From an uncultured Pseudomonadota bacterium (GTDB taxonomy: Bacteria > Myxococcota_A > UBA796 > JAFGLY01), in NCBI GenBank assembly GCA_937912125.1, contig CALDOK010000447.1, forward strand, positions 1-34,478: DNA of 34,478 bases, given 5' to 3'. Positions within the stretch are counted from its first letter, which is position 1, and the number at the start of each line of letters is the position of its first letter. Shown here piece by piece: positions 18,187-26,135 of this stretch. A program made the translations under genes and the position numbers. The notes beneath the pieces were generated by a model that did no database searches, was not told the origin of the DNA, and saw only the letters and a program-made list of their open reading frames with translations.

Positions 18187-20154
18187 TCAGAACCTGAAGT
18201 CCCCCCCAACCTTGAGCTTGTGCTCGGGGTTGGGGTCGGCCTCGGGGTTGTCCAGATCGTGGATCTGTTCGTAGCGGGCGAAGAGGGTGAGCTGCCCGAA
18301 GAGCTTGCCCCGAGCCTGGCCGTACACGGACCAGTACTCCATGCCTGCGTCGTGGGTGTCGATGCGCTCGTCGTAGAACTTCACGCGGCCTGCCAGCTCT
18401 ACGTCCTCGGTGACGTCCCAGATGACCTTGCCCCAGGCATAGCGGTCGTTCATGAAGCCGTCGGTGTAGGCGGAGCTGTCCTCCCAGACCTGCTTGGCGA
18501 AGGCCTGGACGATCAGGGGATCCACGGGCTGCACAGTGAGCCCGGCGCCCAGGGCGGACTTGGCGCCCTGGCCGTCGCTGTCGTCGTAGTCCTGGTCGCG
18601 GCCGCCGGTGGAGATGTCCTTGTCGCGCAGGTAGGCCACGAAGTCCAGCCCCACGTAGTCGATGGGATCGATGTCCAGCCGCCCCTCGACGTAGCTGTGG
18701 GTGATCTGCTCGGAAGGCACGCGCCACACGTCGCCCTTGGCCCGCAGCCGAATCCAGCCGAAGGGGTCGAAGACCAGCTTGACCTGCGGGCCGATCTCGT
18801 CGCGGTCGCGGTCGCCGCCGGTGATCTCGCAGTCGAGCTCCCCGCCGTCGTCGTCGCAGCGGTACTGGTCGGGCTCGGCAGAGCCGCGGCTGTGGGGGTT
18901 GTCGAAGCCCTCGCCGTAGTAGCGCATGGCCACAGAGGCCTCGATCATGCCAGGGTCGATCACTGTCTCGGCCCGGGCGCCCAGGCCGCCGGTGTCGGTG
19001 ACCGCCACCTCGCCGAACACATCCACCATGCCCAGGCCGTAGGCGCCGTCCACGCCCAAGGCCCCGTAGAAGTCGCGGTTGGGGATGGGCGTGCCGGTGA
19101 ACTCGAAGTCGTAGGCCTTGCTGACGTGCCCGCCCCAGCCCGTGAAGCCCGCGTGGATGCGCTTGGCCCAGATCAAGCTGGCGTTCAGCCCGACGATGTC
19201 CTCTCGATAGACCAAGGGGAAGGTGGGGTAGAGCACGTCCTCGTCGCCGGTGACGGTGTAGTCGTGGGGCGAGAAGTAGGTGTAGTAGAGGTCGTGGGGG
19301 TTGGATGAGGCGAAGAAGGTGAGGTCCAGGGTGGGACCCTCGGCGCCCAGGTGACGCTCGGTGCTGGCGGCCACGCCCAGCAGCCGCCGGGACACGGAGT
19401 AGGAGTCGTAGTCCTCGTAGTCCTCGGTGATCTTGAGGTCCTGGTAGAAGCCGTGGGGCCGCTGCTTGTCGGTGACGTCGAAGGTGAGCCGCTGGCCGAA
19501 GCCCGCCTTGTAGTGGCCCATCATCACGGCCCAGTCGCCGCGATCGATGGTGGCGTAGACCCGCTCCAGGCTCACCTGGGGGCGCATGCCCTGGACCGTG
19601 ATGGCGTCGTTGTCGTAGCTGACACCGTAGACGCCTTGCTCCTCCGCCACCAACACGCCAGCCTCGAGCCACTTGTGGTACCGGACCTTGGCCTTGATGG
19701 ACGCCACGGGCGGCTTGTCGTCCTGGAACTTGTCCAGGTAGCGCACGCTGACCGTGCCCTTGATGGGCTCGGGGGGCTCGGGCACCTTCATGGTGGTGAC
19801 GAAGGGCTTGATCTCGTTGTAGATGGAGCGGCCCACCACCTCGCGGACCTGCCGCGCGTTGTCGAAGGACCTGTCGCCGCGCCGCTCGACGATGCGATCA
19901 GCCAGTCCGTAGGTCACCTCGGGCAGCAACACCAGATCCTCGCGGGACGCGGTGTTGAGGTCCAGGGGATTGTCGAACAGGTCGAGCAGCTGATCCCGCA
20001 GCTCCTCGTCGATCTCGCCCATGTACTCGAGCTCGATGATGTCGGCCTCGGAGCGCACCAGGATGGAGGTGCCGTAGTCGAAGGCCAGCAGTGTGGGCAC
20101 GGCGGCGAGCAGCAGCAGCGGCGCCATGCGCCGCGACGGGAAGGAGCGAGCCAT
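18187..20154 (-). CDS. Helix-hairpin-helix outer-membrane-barrel-like protein
   Basis: A 655-residue protein with signal peptide (residues 1-24). Residues about 62-115 form ComEA-type helix-hairpin-helix repeats: NPLDLNTASREDLVLLPEV ... ADRIVERRG, the kind of motif that binds the DNA backbone. From about residue 130 the sequence alternates polar and aromatic residues in beta-strand fashion (VSVRYLDKFQ, KVRYHKWLEAGVLVAEEQG, DWAVMMGHYKAGFGQRLTF), typical of an outer-membrane barrel. It ends in GGDFRF, with the terminal aromatic expected for BAM recognition. Similar HHH-plus-barrel proteins occur in Bacteroidetes. It starts six bases after the lamin-tail gene stop and precedes the nuclease by 38 bases. 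Role inferred: DNA contact or transport at the surface. Confidence 0.82.
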   Translation of the reverse strand: MARSFPSRRMAPLLLLAAVPTLLAFDYGTSILVRSEADIIELEYMGEIDEELRDQLLDLFDNPLDLNTASREDLVLLPEVTYGLADRIVERRGDRSFDNARQVREVVGRSIYNEIKPFVTTMKVPEPPEPIKGTVSVRYLDKFQDDKPPVASIKAKVRYHKWLEAGVLVAEEQGVYGVSYDNDAITVQGMRPQVSLERVYATIDRGDWAVMMGHYKAGFGQRLTFDVTDKQRPHGFYQDLKITEDYEDYDSYSVSRRLLGVAASTERHLGAEGPTLDLTFFASSNPHDLYYTYFSPHDYTVTGDEDVLYPTFPLVYREDIVGLNASLIWAKRIHAGFTGWGGHVSKAYDFEFTGTPIPNRDFYGALGVDGAYGLGMVDVFGEVAVTDTGGLGARAETVIDPGMIEASVAMRYYGEGFDNPHSRGSAEPDQYRCDDDGGELDCEITGGDRDRDEIGPQVKLVFDPFGWIRLRAKGDVWRVPSEQITHSYVEGRLDIDPIDYVGLDFVAYLRDKDISTGGRDQDYDDSDGQGAKSALGAGLTVQPVDPLIVQAFAKQVWEDSSAYTDGFMNDRYAWGKVIWDVTEDVELAGRVKFYDERIDTHDAGMEYWSVYGQARGKLFGQLTLFARYEQIHDLDNPEADPNPEHKLKVGGDFRF

Positions 20155-20160
20155 GACGGC

Positions 20161-21840
20161 CTACTCGCAGCTGGCGTTGCTGGAGCCCGGCGTGGCCGCG
20201 GACGCCACACAGAAGTCGGCCCCACTGGCGTTGGTGTCGGAGCCGTCGGGGGAGCGCGCCAGGGCGTCGCCGCCGCCCGGGTCGGGGGCCACCGAGCTGG
20301 CCACGCCGCCTTCGTCGTAGATGTAGTCTTCGTTGTTGGGGCCGTAGACCACGGCGTCCTCGAGGGCGCCCGCGCAGTCGCTGAGGTGCAGGCCGTCGCC
20401 GTCGGTGCCGTTGCCCATGTCGATGCTGGCCTGGACGTCCGCGCCGCTGACAAACTCATCGCCGATGAGCAGGAAGCCGTGGGAGGCGATGGTGGTGCCC
20501 GAGGGGATGGCCGCGGAGCCCGAGGCCGAGTCGGGGTTGGACTTGAACCAGGACACCCGCCAGCCGGAGGCGTCGATGTTGCCGTTGCCAGCGTTGTAGA
20601 TCTCGACCCACTCGTAGCCGGCGTCGGCTCCGTCGGGGTCCACCACGAGCTCATTGATCACCAGCGTGGCCGCACCGGCCTCGTCGCAGGAACCGCCGCC
20701 GCCGCAGCAGGCGTCGTTGGCCAGGCCGGGGGTGCCGCCCTCGACCATGCAGGCCTGGAAGTCGGCACCCGACTGGTCGGAGTCCGAGCCGTCTGGGCAG
20801 CGGGCCAGGGTGATGTCGGAGCCGGGATCGGCGGCGATGGAGGTGGCCGTGCCGTTCTCGTCGAGCATCCCGTCCTCGTTGCTGCCGCCGTAGACCAGGG
20901 CATCCTCGAGCTGGCCGGTGTGGTCGTACAGGTGGATGGCGTCGCCTTCGTCGCCGTTGCCGAAGGACAGGGACAGGAAGGCGTCGGGCTCGAAGTCCAC
21001 GGAGTCTTCCGCGAGGACCAGCCGACCGCCAGCGGGGATGCTCATGCCCACAGGCAGCACCTTCTCGGTGCCGTCGGTGGGGTCGGACTTGAAGACCTCG
21101 AGGGTCCACAGGTCCAGGCAGGCGTCCTCGGAGCCCACGTTGAGCAGCTCGACCCACTCGAGGCCGCCATCGGCGCCGGCCGGATCGACCAAGACCTCGT
21201 TGATGACGATGCGGACATCCGACGCCATGGACTCGCAGGGGCAGACATTGGCCTCGCCCGGCGTGACCGACTCTTCGCCCATCACGATGAAGTCGTTGGC
21301 GGGGTCGTCGCTGTCGATGCCGTCACTGCCGTCGCTGCAGCGCGCCAGGGTCTCGCCGGAGCCGGGCTTGCCGGCGTAGCTGACGGCCTTGCCGCCGGAC
21401 TCGTCGGTGATCGCGTCGTCGTTGCTGTCGCCGTAGACCACAACGTCCAGGACTTCACCGCAGGCGTTGTACAGGAACACCCCGTCGCCGCCTGTGCCCT
21501 GGCCCAGGTCAAGGTCAACCTCGACGTCGGTCTCGGCCACCTCGACCCCGCCCACCAGCAGGTACTGGCCAGCCTCGAGCACCGTGCCCTCGGGGAAGCC
21601 CACGGTCTCGCCGGTGGAGGACTCGGACTTCATCCAGCCGATGTAGGCGTAGGAGAGATCGACGTCGTCGCCGCCCACATTGACCAGCTCCACCCACTCG
21701 AAGCCTTCGTCCGAGCCGGGGGCGTCCACCATGACCTCGTTGATGAGGACCTGCATCGCGTCGCAGTCGCCAGGGCCGGAGCCGGGGTCGGGGTCGCAGG
21801 CGGTCAGGGCCAACAACAACGCGGGGAGGAGTCGAAGCAT
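20161..21840 (-). CDS. Lipoprotein with three lamin-tail domains
   Basis: A 559-residue lipoprotein; ATG 21840 follows GGAGG, and ALTAC gives Cys15. Three tandem lamin-tail (LTD) Ig-like domains lie at about 31-197, 209-375 and 391-555. Each opens with INEV-x-VD...G-x-EWVE-x-x-N-x-G and closes with LAR-x-xDGSD ... TPG-x-x-N. Short Cys-rich linkers separate them (NVCPCES; ACCGGGGSC). LTDs occur in bacteria mostly in secreted proteins, often fused to nucleases or other hydrolases, where they are thought to bind ligands or surfaces. First gene of a four-gene operon with HHH barrel, nuclease and DUF4846 proteins. Confidence 0.92.
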   Translation of the reverse strand: MLRLLPALLLALTACDPDPGSGPGDCDAMQVLINEVMVDAPGSDEGFEWVELVNVGGDDVDLSYAYIGWMKSESSTGETVGFPEGTVLEAGQYLLVGGVEVAETDVEVDLDLGQGTGGDGVFLYNACGEVLDVVVYGDSNDDAITDESGGKAVSYAGKPGSGETLARCSDGSDGIDSDDPANDFIVMGEESVTPGEANVCPCESMASDVRIVINEVLVDPAGADGGLEWVELLNVGSEDACLDLWTLEVFKSDPTDGTEKVLPVGMSIPAGGRLVLAEDSVDFEPDAFLSLSFGNGDEGDAIHLYDHTGQLEDALVYGGSNEDGMLDENGTATSIAADPGSDITLARCPDGSDSDQSGADFQACMVEGGTPGLANDACCGGGGSCDEAGAATLVINELVVDPDGADAGYEWVEIYNAGNGNIDASGWRVSWFKSNPDSASGSAAIPSGTTIASHGFLLIGDEFVSGADVQASIDMGNGTDGDGLHLSDCAGALEDAVVYGPNNEDYIYDEGGVASSVAPDPGGGDALARSPDGSDTNASGADFCVASAATPGSSNASCE

Positions 21841-21983
21841 GGGGGCCTCCAGGCCGAGGTGAGGACTGGGGCCTTTCTACACCGGAATCCCCCTGAGAGC
21901 AAAGACTTCCTCGCGGCAGCAAATCCCTGCCAAAGCCGCATGGTTCGCCGCTTTTCAACCACCGAAACGCTGCGTCGCGCGAG
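21841..21983 (-). other. Spacer upstream of the lamin-tail operon
   Basis: A 143-base, locally AT-richer spacer between two minus-strand genes. It holds a short inverted repeat (GGCAG 21915-21919 with CTGCC 21927-21931), which may end the upstream lipoprotein transcript, and presumably the operon promoter. I see no convincing -35/-10 pair and no coding frame. Confidence 0.4.
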
Positions 21984-22619
21984 CTACCGGGGCGTGAAGG
22001 TCCCCGAACCCTCGGCGCACTTGACCGCCACCGAGTGGATCTGGTGGTTCTTGGTCATGATGTCGCCCGAGGCGTCCTTGAAGCGCTGCCCCATGATGCC
22101 CTCGTGCTGCCCCGCGGCGAGGCTGGCCATGTGGTAGGACCACTCGCCGTTCAGCGTGACCGTGCACTGGCTCCAGCCGAAGCTGGTCTCGTTGATCACG
22201 CCGATGCGCCGGGCTGGGCCGATGCCCGCCGACACCGTGGCGCTGCCCCGCAGGGCCTGGCCGCCGACGGCCGGCGCGGCCGCGGTGGGCTTGACCACGG
22301 GCTGCGCTGCGGGCGCCGCTTGGACAGGAGCCGCCTGGGCGGGGGCCGCCTCGACGGCGGGGGCCATGGTCTCGCACTTGCCATCGTGGATGGTCACGCT
22401 GCCGCCAGCGGCCAGCTCGGCCACGGTGCAGGCGGGGGTGCCGTCGACCAGCACGGTCATGCCAACCCAGGCTTCGCCGCTGGTGTTCATGACCACCACC
22501 TTCTGGGCTGCGGCCTCGGCCGGGGCCTGTGCGTCGGCATCCTCGTCGCCGCAGGCGATGATCACGCCGGCGATGAGGGCGGTGGGGACGAGGTAGCGAA
22601 GGGCGATGTGTCTGAACAT
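21984..22619 (-). CDS. Lipoprotein with duplicated small domain
   Basis: A 211-residue lipoprotein; ATG 22619-22617 follows AGGAG at seven bases, and a longer in-frame start upstream lacks a ribosome-binding site. GVIIAC gives Cys23, followed by an acidic/Ala tether. Residues 41-82 (VVVMNTSGEAWVGMTVLVDG ... LAAGGSV) and 139-185 (IGVINETSFGWSQCTVTLNG ... LAAGQHEGI) look like two copies of one beta-rich module of about 45 residues. They are joined by an Ala/Pro/Val-rich linker (84-120). Cys64/Cys82 and Cys152/Cys201 could be disulfides. No named family recognised; possibly a surface binding protein. Confidence 0.8.
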   Translation of the reverse strand: MFRHIALRYLVPTALIAGVIIACGDEDADAQAPAEAAAQKVVVMNTSGEAWVGMTVLVDGTPACTVAELAAGGSVTIHDGKCETMAPAVEAAPAQAAPVQAAPAAQPVVKPTAAAPAVGGQALRGSATVSAGIGPARRIGVINETSFGWSQCTVTLNGEWSYHMASLAAGQHEGIMGQRFKDASGDIMTKNHQIHSVAVKCAEGSGTFTPR

Positions 22620-22641
22620 GGAAATCTCCTGAAAGCCGGCG

Positions 22642-22655
22642 ATTCTGGTAGCACG
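22642..22655 (-). promoter_or_regulatory. Possible extended -10 of the two-domain lipoprotein gene
   Basis: On the minus strand CGTGCTACCAGAAT (22655-22642) shares CGTGCTACC with the promoters at 596 and 28371, and lies 22 bases before the start codon. The hexamer TACCAG lacks the final T, so this is a weak match. Confidence 0.3.
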
Positions 22656-22831
22656 GTCGGCTTTTACTGGCTTGCCCGCGGGGACGCGCACGGGGGTGGC
22701 GGCGTGGCCGGGCGCCGTGTCTGACCCCAGCCTGCCCCCCCGTGGCGAGCCAGGGATGGGTAGAGGTGAAAGCTCTGGAACATCGCCGCCGTTCCGCGTG
22801 TCCCAAGCCGCGACCCCTCACGGAGAACACC

Positions 22832-24733
22832 ATGCAGCCCCCGTCCGCCCGCCACCGCGCCCTCCCCCTGCCCTCGTCGTCCTGGCTCCTGCCGGTGCTG
22901 GCCGTGCTGGCCGCCCTGGGCGCCCTGGCCACCCTGCTGATCCCCAAGCTCGCCCACGCCGGCGGCATGGACTTCGCCGAAGAAGCCGAGCAGCGTATGA
23001 AGCTGAGCTTCGACCTGGACGCGGTGGAGAGCCAGCTCGAGGCGCCCATGCCCGCGCGTGCACAGGCCGCCAACGCCGCCATGCTGCAGGCCCTCGGCTA
23101 CGCTGACGAGTACGGCTACGGCGACCAGGCTGGGTACTACACCCCACCCCCTTCCCTGCCCCTCGAGCCCAACTCCACCATGCGGGCGGTCACCGTGTTC
23201 CGCGACCGGGCGCTGGTGACCCGGGCCATGGACGCCAAGGTGGCCAAGGGCACCCAGTCCGTGACCTTCGAGGGCCTGCCCCTGGGCCTCAACGGCGAGA
23301 GCCTCGAGGCGTCGATCCTGACGGGCTCGGCGCGCATCGTGGGCGTGGAGCTCACCTCGGGCGCCGGCGAGGTCAAGGAGACCGAGCGCATCGACTCCAT
23401 CCGCGACGAGGCCCGCCAGCTCACTGAGCAGCTGGGCCAGATCCGCGACCGCATCGAGGCCCTGCTCATGCAGCGGGCCTACCTGCGCAGCACGCTGCTG
23501 GACACCACCACCGGTGACGCCCCGCCCCCCAGCCTGGACACGGTCAAGGGCACCCTGACCTTCGTTGGCGAAGCCGAGCGCGGCATCGCCACGCAGCTGC
23601 GGACCGAAGAAGAGAAGGCCGAAGAGCTGGGCGAAGAGCTCCAGCCCCTGCTGATCAAGCTCGACAACCCCCTGGCCACCGGCAACAAGGTCAAGGTGGA
23701 GCTGTCCGCCGACGCGGCCGGTTCCGTCGAGGTCAGCCTGCGCTACCAGGTGCACGGCGCCAGCTGGTGGCCCGCCTACAACGCCCGCCTGGACGAAAAG
23801 AGCGGCCACGTCTCCCTCGAGTACTACGGCATCGTGGCCCAGAGCACGGGCGAGGACTGGGACGAGGTCCAGCTGCAGCTGAGCACCGCCAACCCCAGCG
23901 CCGCCGGCACCCTGCCCGCCATGACCACCTGGTACCTCGGGCGGGACGCGTACTACGGCGACTACAGCGTGGTGGACAACCTCATGGGCGGTCGAGGCCA
24001 CTACCAGGACCCGGCCCAGGCCGCCGTGGCCGCCGCCGCGCCCACCACGGGCACCGAGGGGCTTGTACAGAGCGAGATGACCGCGGGCGTGCGCGGCTCG
24101 GGCGCCGTAGTCTTCGACATCCCGGGTGAGCGCACCGTGGCCGGCGACGGCAGCCAGCAGCGCCTGCCCATGGGCAGCCAGACCTTCGCCGCCACCATGG
24201 AGCTGGCCGCGGTGCCCAAGCTGGTGCCCGAGGTCTACCGCCAGGCCCGCTTCGAGTACCAGGGCCAGGTGCCCATGCTCCCCGGCGCCGTCTCCACCTA
24301 CACCGGCGGCGACTTCCTGGGCTCCGGCACCGTGGACTCCGTGCTGCCCGGTGAGGAGCTGCAGCTGAGCTTCGGCACCGACGACAACATCGAGATCCAC
24401 CGCCAGCTGGTCTCCCGCGAGCAGGAGCACCTGGGCATGGGCAAGAAGACCGTGCGCTGGACCTTCCACTTCCGCATCGCCCTGACCAACTACGCCGAGA
24501 ACACCCGCACGGTGCGCATCAGCGATCAGCTGCCCGTCAGCGAGGTGGACGACGTCAAGGTCAAGCTCGAGGAGACCACCCCTGTGGACCTGGCCGAAGA
24601 GAGCGACGGCCCCGGCCTGCTGCGCTGGACCGTGGAGCTGAAGCCTGGCCAGGAGCAGTTCATCGACCTGCGCTTCAGCGTGACCGCGCCCAACGACGCC
24701 GCGGCGGCGAACATGGCGCAGTACCTGTTCTGA
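22832..24733 (+). CDS. DUF4139 (MuiA-like) secreted protein
   Basis: A 633-residue protein; ATG 22832 follows CGGAGA. A long signal peptide ends LAHA (about residue 43). Residues 110-205 match DUF4140 (MRAVTVFRDRALVTRAM ... VTFEGLPLGLNGESLEASI), followed by a coiled-coil stretch (about 188-215 and 270-290). Residues about 305-630 match DUF4139 (YQVHGASWWPAYNARLDEKS, IVAQSTGEDWDEVQLQLSTA, and VRISDQLPVSEVDDVKVKLE). This is the organisation of the mucoidy-inhibitor MuiA family, whose biochemistry is unknown. A Gly/Tyr-rich segment at 86-102 (YADEYGYGDQAGYY) is specific to this copy. Monocistronic; divergent from the two-domain lipoprotein gene. Confidence 0.92.
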   Translation: MQPPSARHRALPLPSSSWLLPVLAVLAALGALATLLIPKLAHAGGMDFAEEAEQRMKLSFDLDAVESQLEAPMPARAQAANAAMLQALGYADEYGYGDQAGYYTPPPSLPLEPNSTMRAVTVFRDRALVTRAMDAKVAKGTQSVTFEGLPLGLNGESLEASILTGSARIVGVELTSGAGEVKETERIDSIRDEARQLTEQLGQIRDRIEALLMQRAYLRSTLLDTTTGDAPPPSLDTVKGTLTFVGEAERGIATQLRTEEEKAEELGEELQPLLIKLDNPLATGNKVKVELSADAAGSVEVSLRYQVHGASWWPAYNARLDEKSGHVSLEYYGIVAQSTGEDWDEVQLQLSTANPSAAGTLPAMTTWYLGRDAYYGDYSVVDNLMGGRGHYQDPAQAAVAAAAPTTGTEGLVQSEMTAGVRGSGAVVFDIPGERTVAGDGSQQRLPMGSQTFAATMELAAVPKLVPEVYRQARFEYQGQVPMLPGAVSTYTGGDFLGSGTVDSVLPGEELQLSFGTDDNIEIHRQLVSREQEHLGMGKKTVRWTFHFRIALTNYAENTRTVRISDQLPVSEVDDVKVKLEETTPVDLAEESDGPGLLRWTVELKPGQEQFIDLRFSVTAPNDAAAANMAQYLF

Positions 24734-24772
24734 GCGCGCGCTGCCCCCCTGCGTCGCCGCGGGGGGAGGCGC

Positions 24773-24976
24773 CTACACCCTCCCCTCCCCTACCAGCCGC
24801 GCGAAGGCCTCGAAGCTGCGCTCCCAGGTCTTCTCGACGTCGGGGGGGAAGAAGCACCCGGGCAGCTGCCGCTTGGCCTTGTGGCGGTGCAGGCAGTCGC
24901 AGCAGATCGCGTGGTGCTTGCAGCCTGGGTAGGTGCAGGTGCAGCGAGTCTCGTTGAGGGCCTGCTTGCATTCCAT
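24773..24976 (-). CDS. DUF6485 cysteine-rich small protein
   Basis: A 67-residue protein from ATG 24976-24974; GGAG lies nine bases before it, and a longer frame upstream would overlap the divergent promoter. It has eight cysteines (3, 12, 14, 19, 25, 26, 28, 41) in the pattern MECKQ...CTCTYPGC...ICCDCLHRH, then LPGCFFPPDVEKTWERSFEAF. This is the DUF6485 signature, a probable zinc- or Fe-S-binding miniprotein of unknown function. Divergent from the zinc-ribbon membrane protein gene across 88 bases. Confidence 0.88.
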   Translation of the reverse strand: MECKQALNETRCTCTYPGCKHHAICCDCLHRHKAKRQLPGCFFPPDVEKTWERSFEAFARLVGEGRV

Positions 24977-25064
24977 GGTGCGGTCTCCGGGTGGTGGCGA
25001 GAGGGCGGCCCGTATCACGCCCACACCGGATAGATCCTCCGAAACCGCCTCTCGGAGTGCCAGC

Positions 25065-26135
25065 ATGAAGCCCTACGTCCCCAGCGGGAAGACCGACGAC
25101 GGCGCCCACCTGGCGCTCATCGTCACCGTGCTGGCCACCGCGGTCGCCGTGGGCGGGCTGGCCAACGTCATCGGGCAGTTCATCCGCCTGCTCCTGGTCT
25201 TCCCGGTGGTCATGGGCGCGCTGGTGGGCCTGGCCGCCATGCAGATCACCCTGGCCAAGAAGATGCGCACTCCCGCGCTGGTGATCGGGGTGGCGCTGCT
25301 GGGCGGGCTGCTGTGCTGGTTCAGCGACTTCGGCCTGGACTACCTGCGCACCCGCAGCGCCATCCGCGATCAGGTGGTCCTGGTGGCCGCCGACCTCGAG
25401 GAGCAAGGGCTGGGCACCCCCCAGGACGAAGACATCGACCGCTGCGTGGACCTGGCGCTGGTGAACTACGCCAGGGAGTGGCAGTTCGGGCCGCTACAGA
25501 TGGCGGTGAACCTGCTGAACGAACCCCTCACCGACGACCAGGGCAACCTGGCCGAGCCCGAGCCCGACCCCAGCGCCACCCAGGCCTTCGTGGCCCACGT
25601 CCAGGGCCTGGCCGCCATCGGCACCACCATCTCGGACGTGGGCCGGGCTGACGACGGCAACAACATCGGGGCCATCGGGACCTACCTGCTGTGGATCTCG
25701 GAGCTGCTGATCATCGTCTGCGTGGCGGGCCTGATCGCCTGGGAGCAGGTGCGGCAGCCCTTCTGCGAGCGCTGCAAGGGCTGGTTCGCCAAGCCCGAGC
25801 GGCTGGTGGCCGTGGCACCCGCCAGCGCCGGCGCGGCCGTGGTGGCGGCCTTGGAGACCGGCAACCCCTACGCCCTGGGCCAGGCCTGGTCACCCTTCGA
25901 CGCCAGCAAGCCCTTCATCGCACTGGGGATCCGCAGCTGTCCCAAGTGCCCCTCTGGGCGGCGCTTTGTGGACGTCGCGAAGATCACGGTGAAGGGGGGC
26001 AAGACCAAGCGCAAGAGCCTGCGCAAGGGCCTGGTGGACGCGGGCAAGCTCGACGCTCAGCTGGCAGGCCTGGTCAAGGCCGCCGACAAGGCCCAGCCCA
26101 AGCCGACCGCGGATCCGGCCAAGCTCACACCTTAG
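25065..26135 (+). CDS. Membrane protein with split zinc-ribbon motifs
   Basis: A 356-residue protein starting at ATG 25065 after CGGAG. Three hydrophobic segments lie at about 15-37, 41-63 and 70-88, and a fourth at about 204-228 (LLWISELLIIVCVAGLIAW). The stretch between (90-203) is acidic, probably outside. After the last segment come CERC (about 234) and CPKC (about 290), two half-knuckles that could form one cytoplasmic zinc ribbon. The C-terminal tail is basic (KGGKTKRKSLRKGL), then Pro/Lys-rich. No family recognised. Overlaps the methyltransferase gene tail to tail by four bases. Confidence 0.8.
   Translation: MKPYVPSGKTDDGAHLALIVTVLATAVAVGGLANVIGQFIRLLLVFPVVMGALVGLAAMQITLAKKMRTPALVIGVALLGGLLCWFSDFGLDYLRTRSAIRDQVVLVAADLEEQGLGTPQDEDIDRCVDLALVNYAREWQFGPLQMAVNLLNEPLTDDQGNLAEPEPDPSATQAFVAHVQGLAAIGTTISDVGRADDGNNIGAIGTYLLWISELLIIVCVAGLIAWEQVRQPFCERCKGWFAKPERLVAVAPASAGAAVVAALETGNPYALGQAWSPFDASKPFIALGIRSCPKCPSGRRFVDVAKITVKGGKTKRKSLRKGLVDAGKLDAQLAGLVKAADKAQPKPTADPAKLTP

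Noticed and set aside
18149..19672. Upstream extension of the nuclease frame over the HHH-barrel gene
   Set aside because: Arg/Gly/His-rich shadow; the lipoprotein signal starting at 18148 with its own ribosome-binding site is the real N-terminus.
19351..22137. 928-codon plus-strand frame antisense to the barrel and lamin-tail genes
   Set aside because: Val/Gly/Asp/His-rich antisense of Asp- and Val-rich genes; no start signal or recognisable domain.
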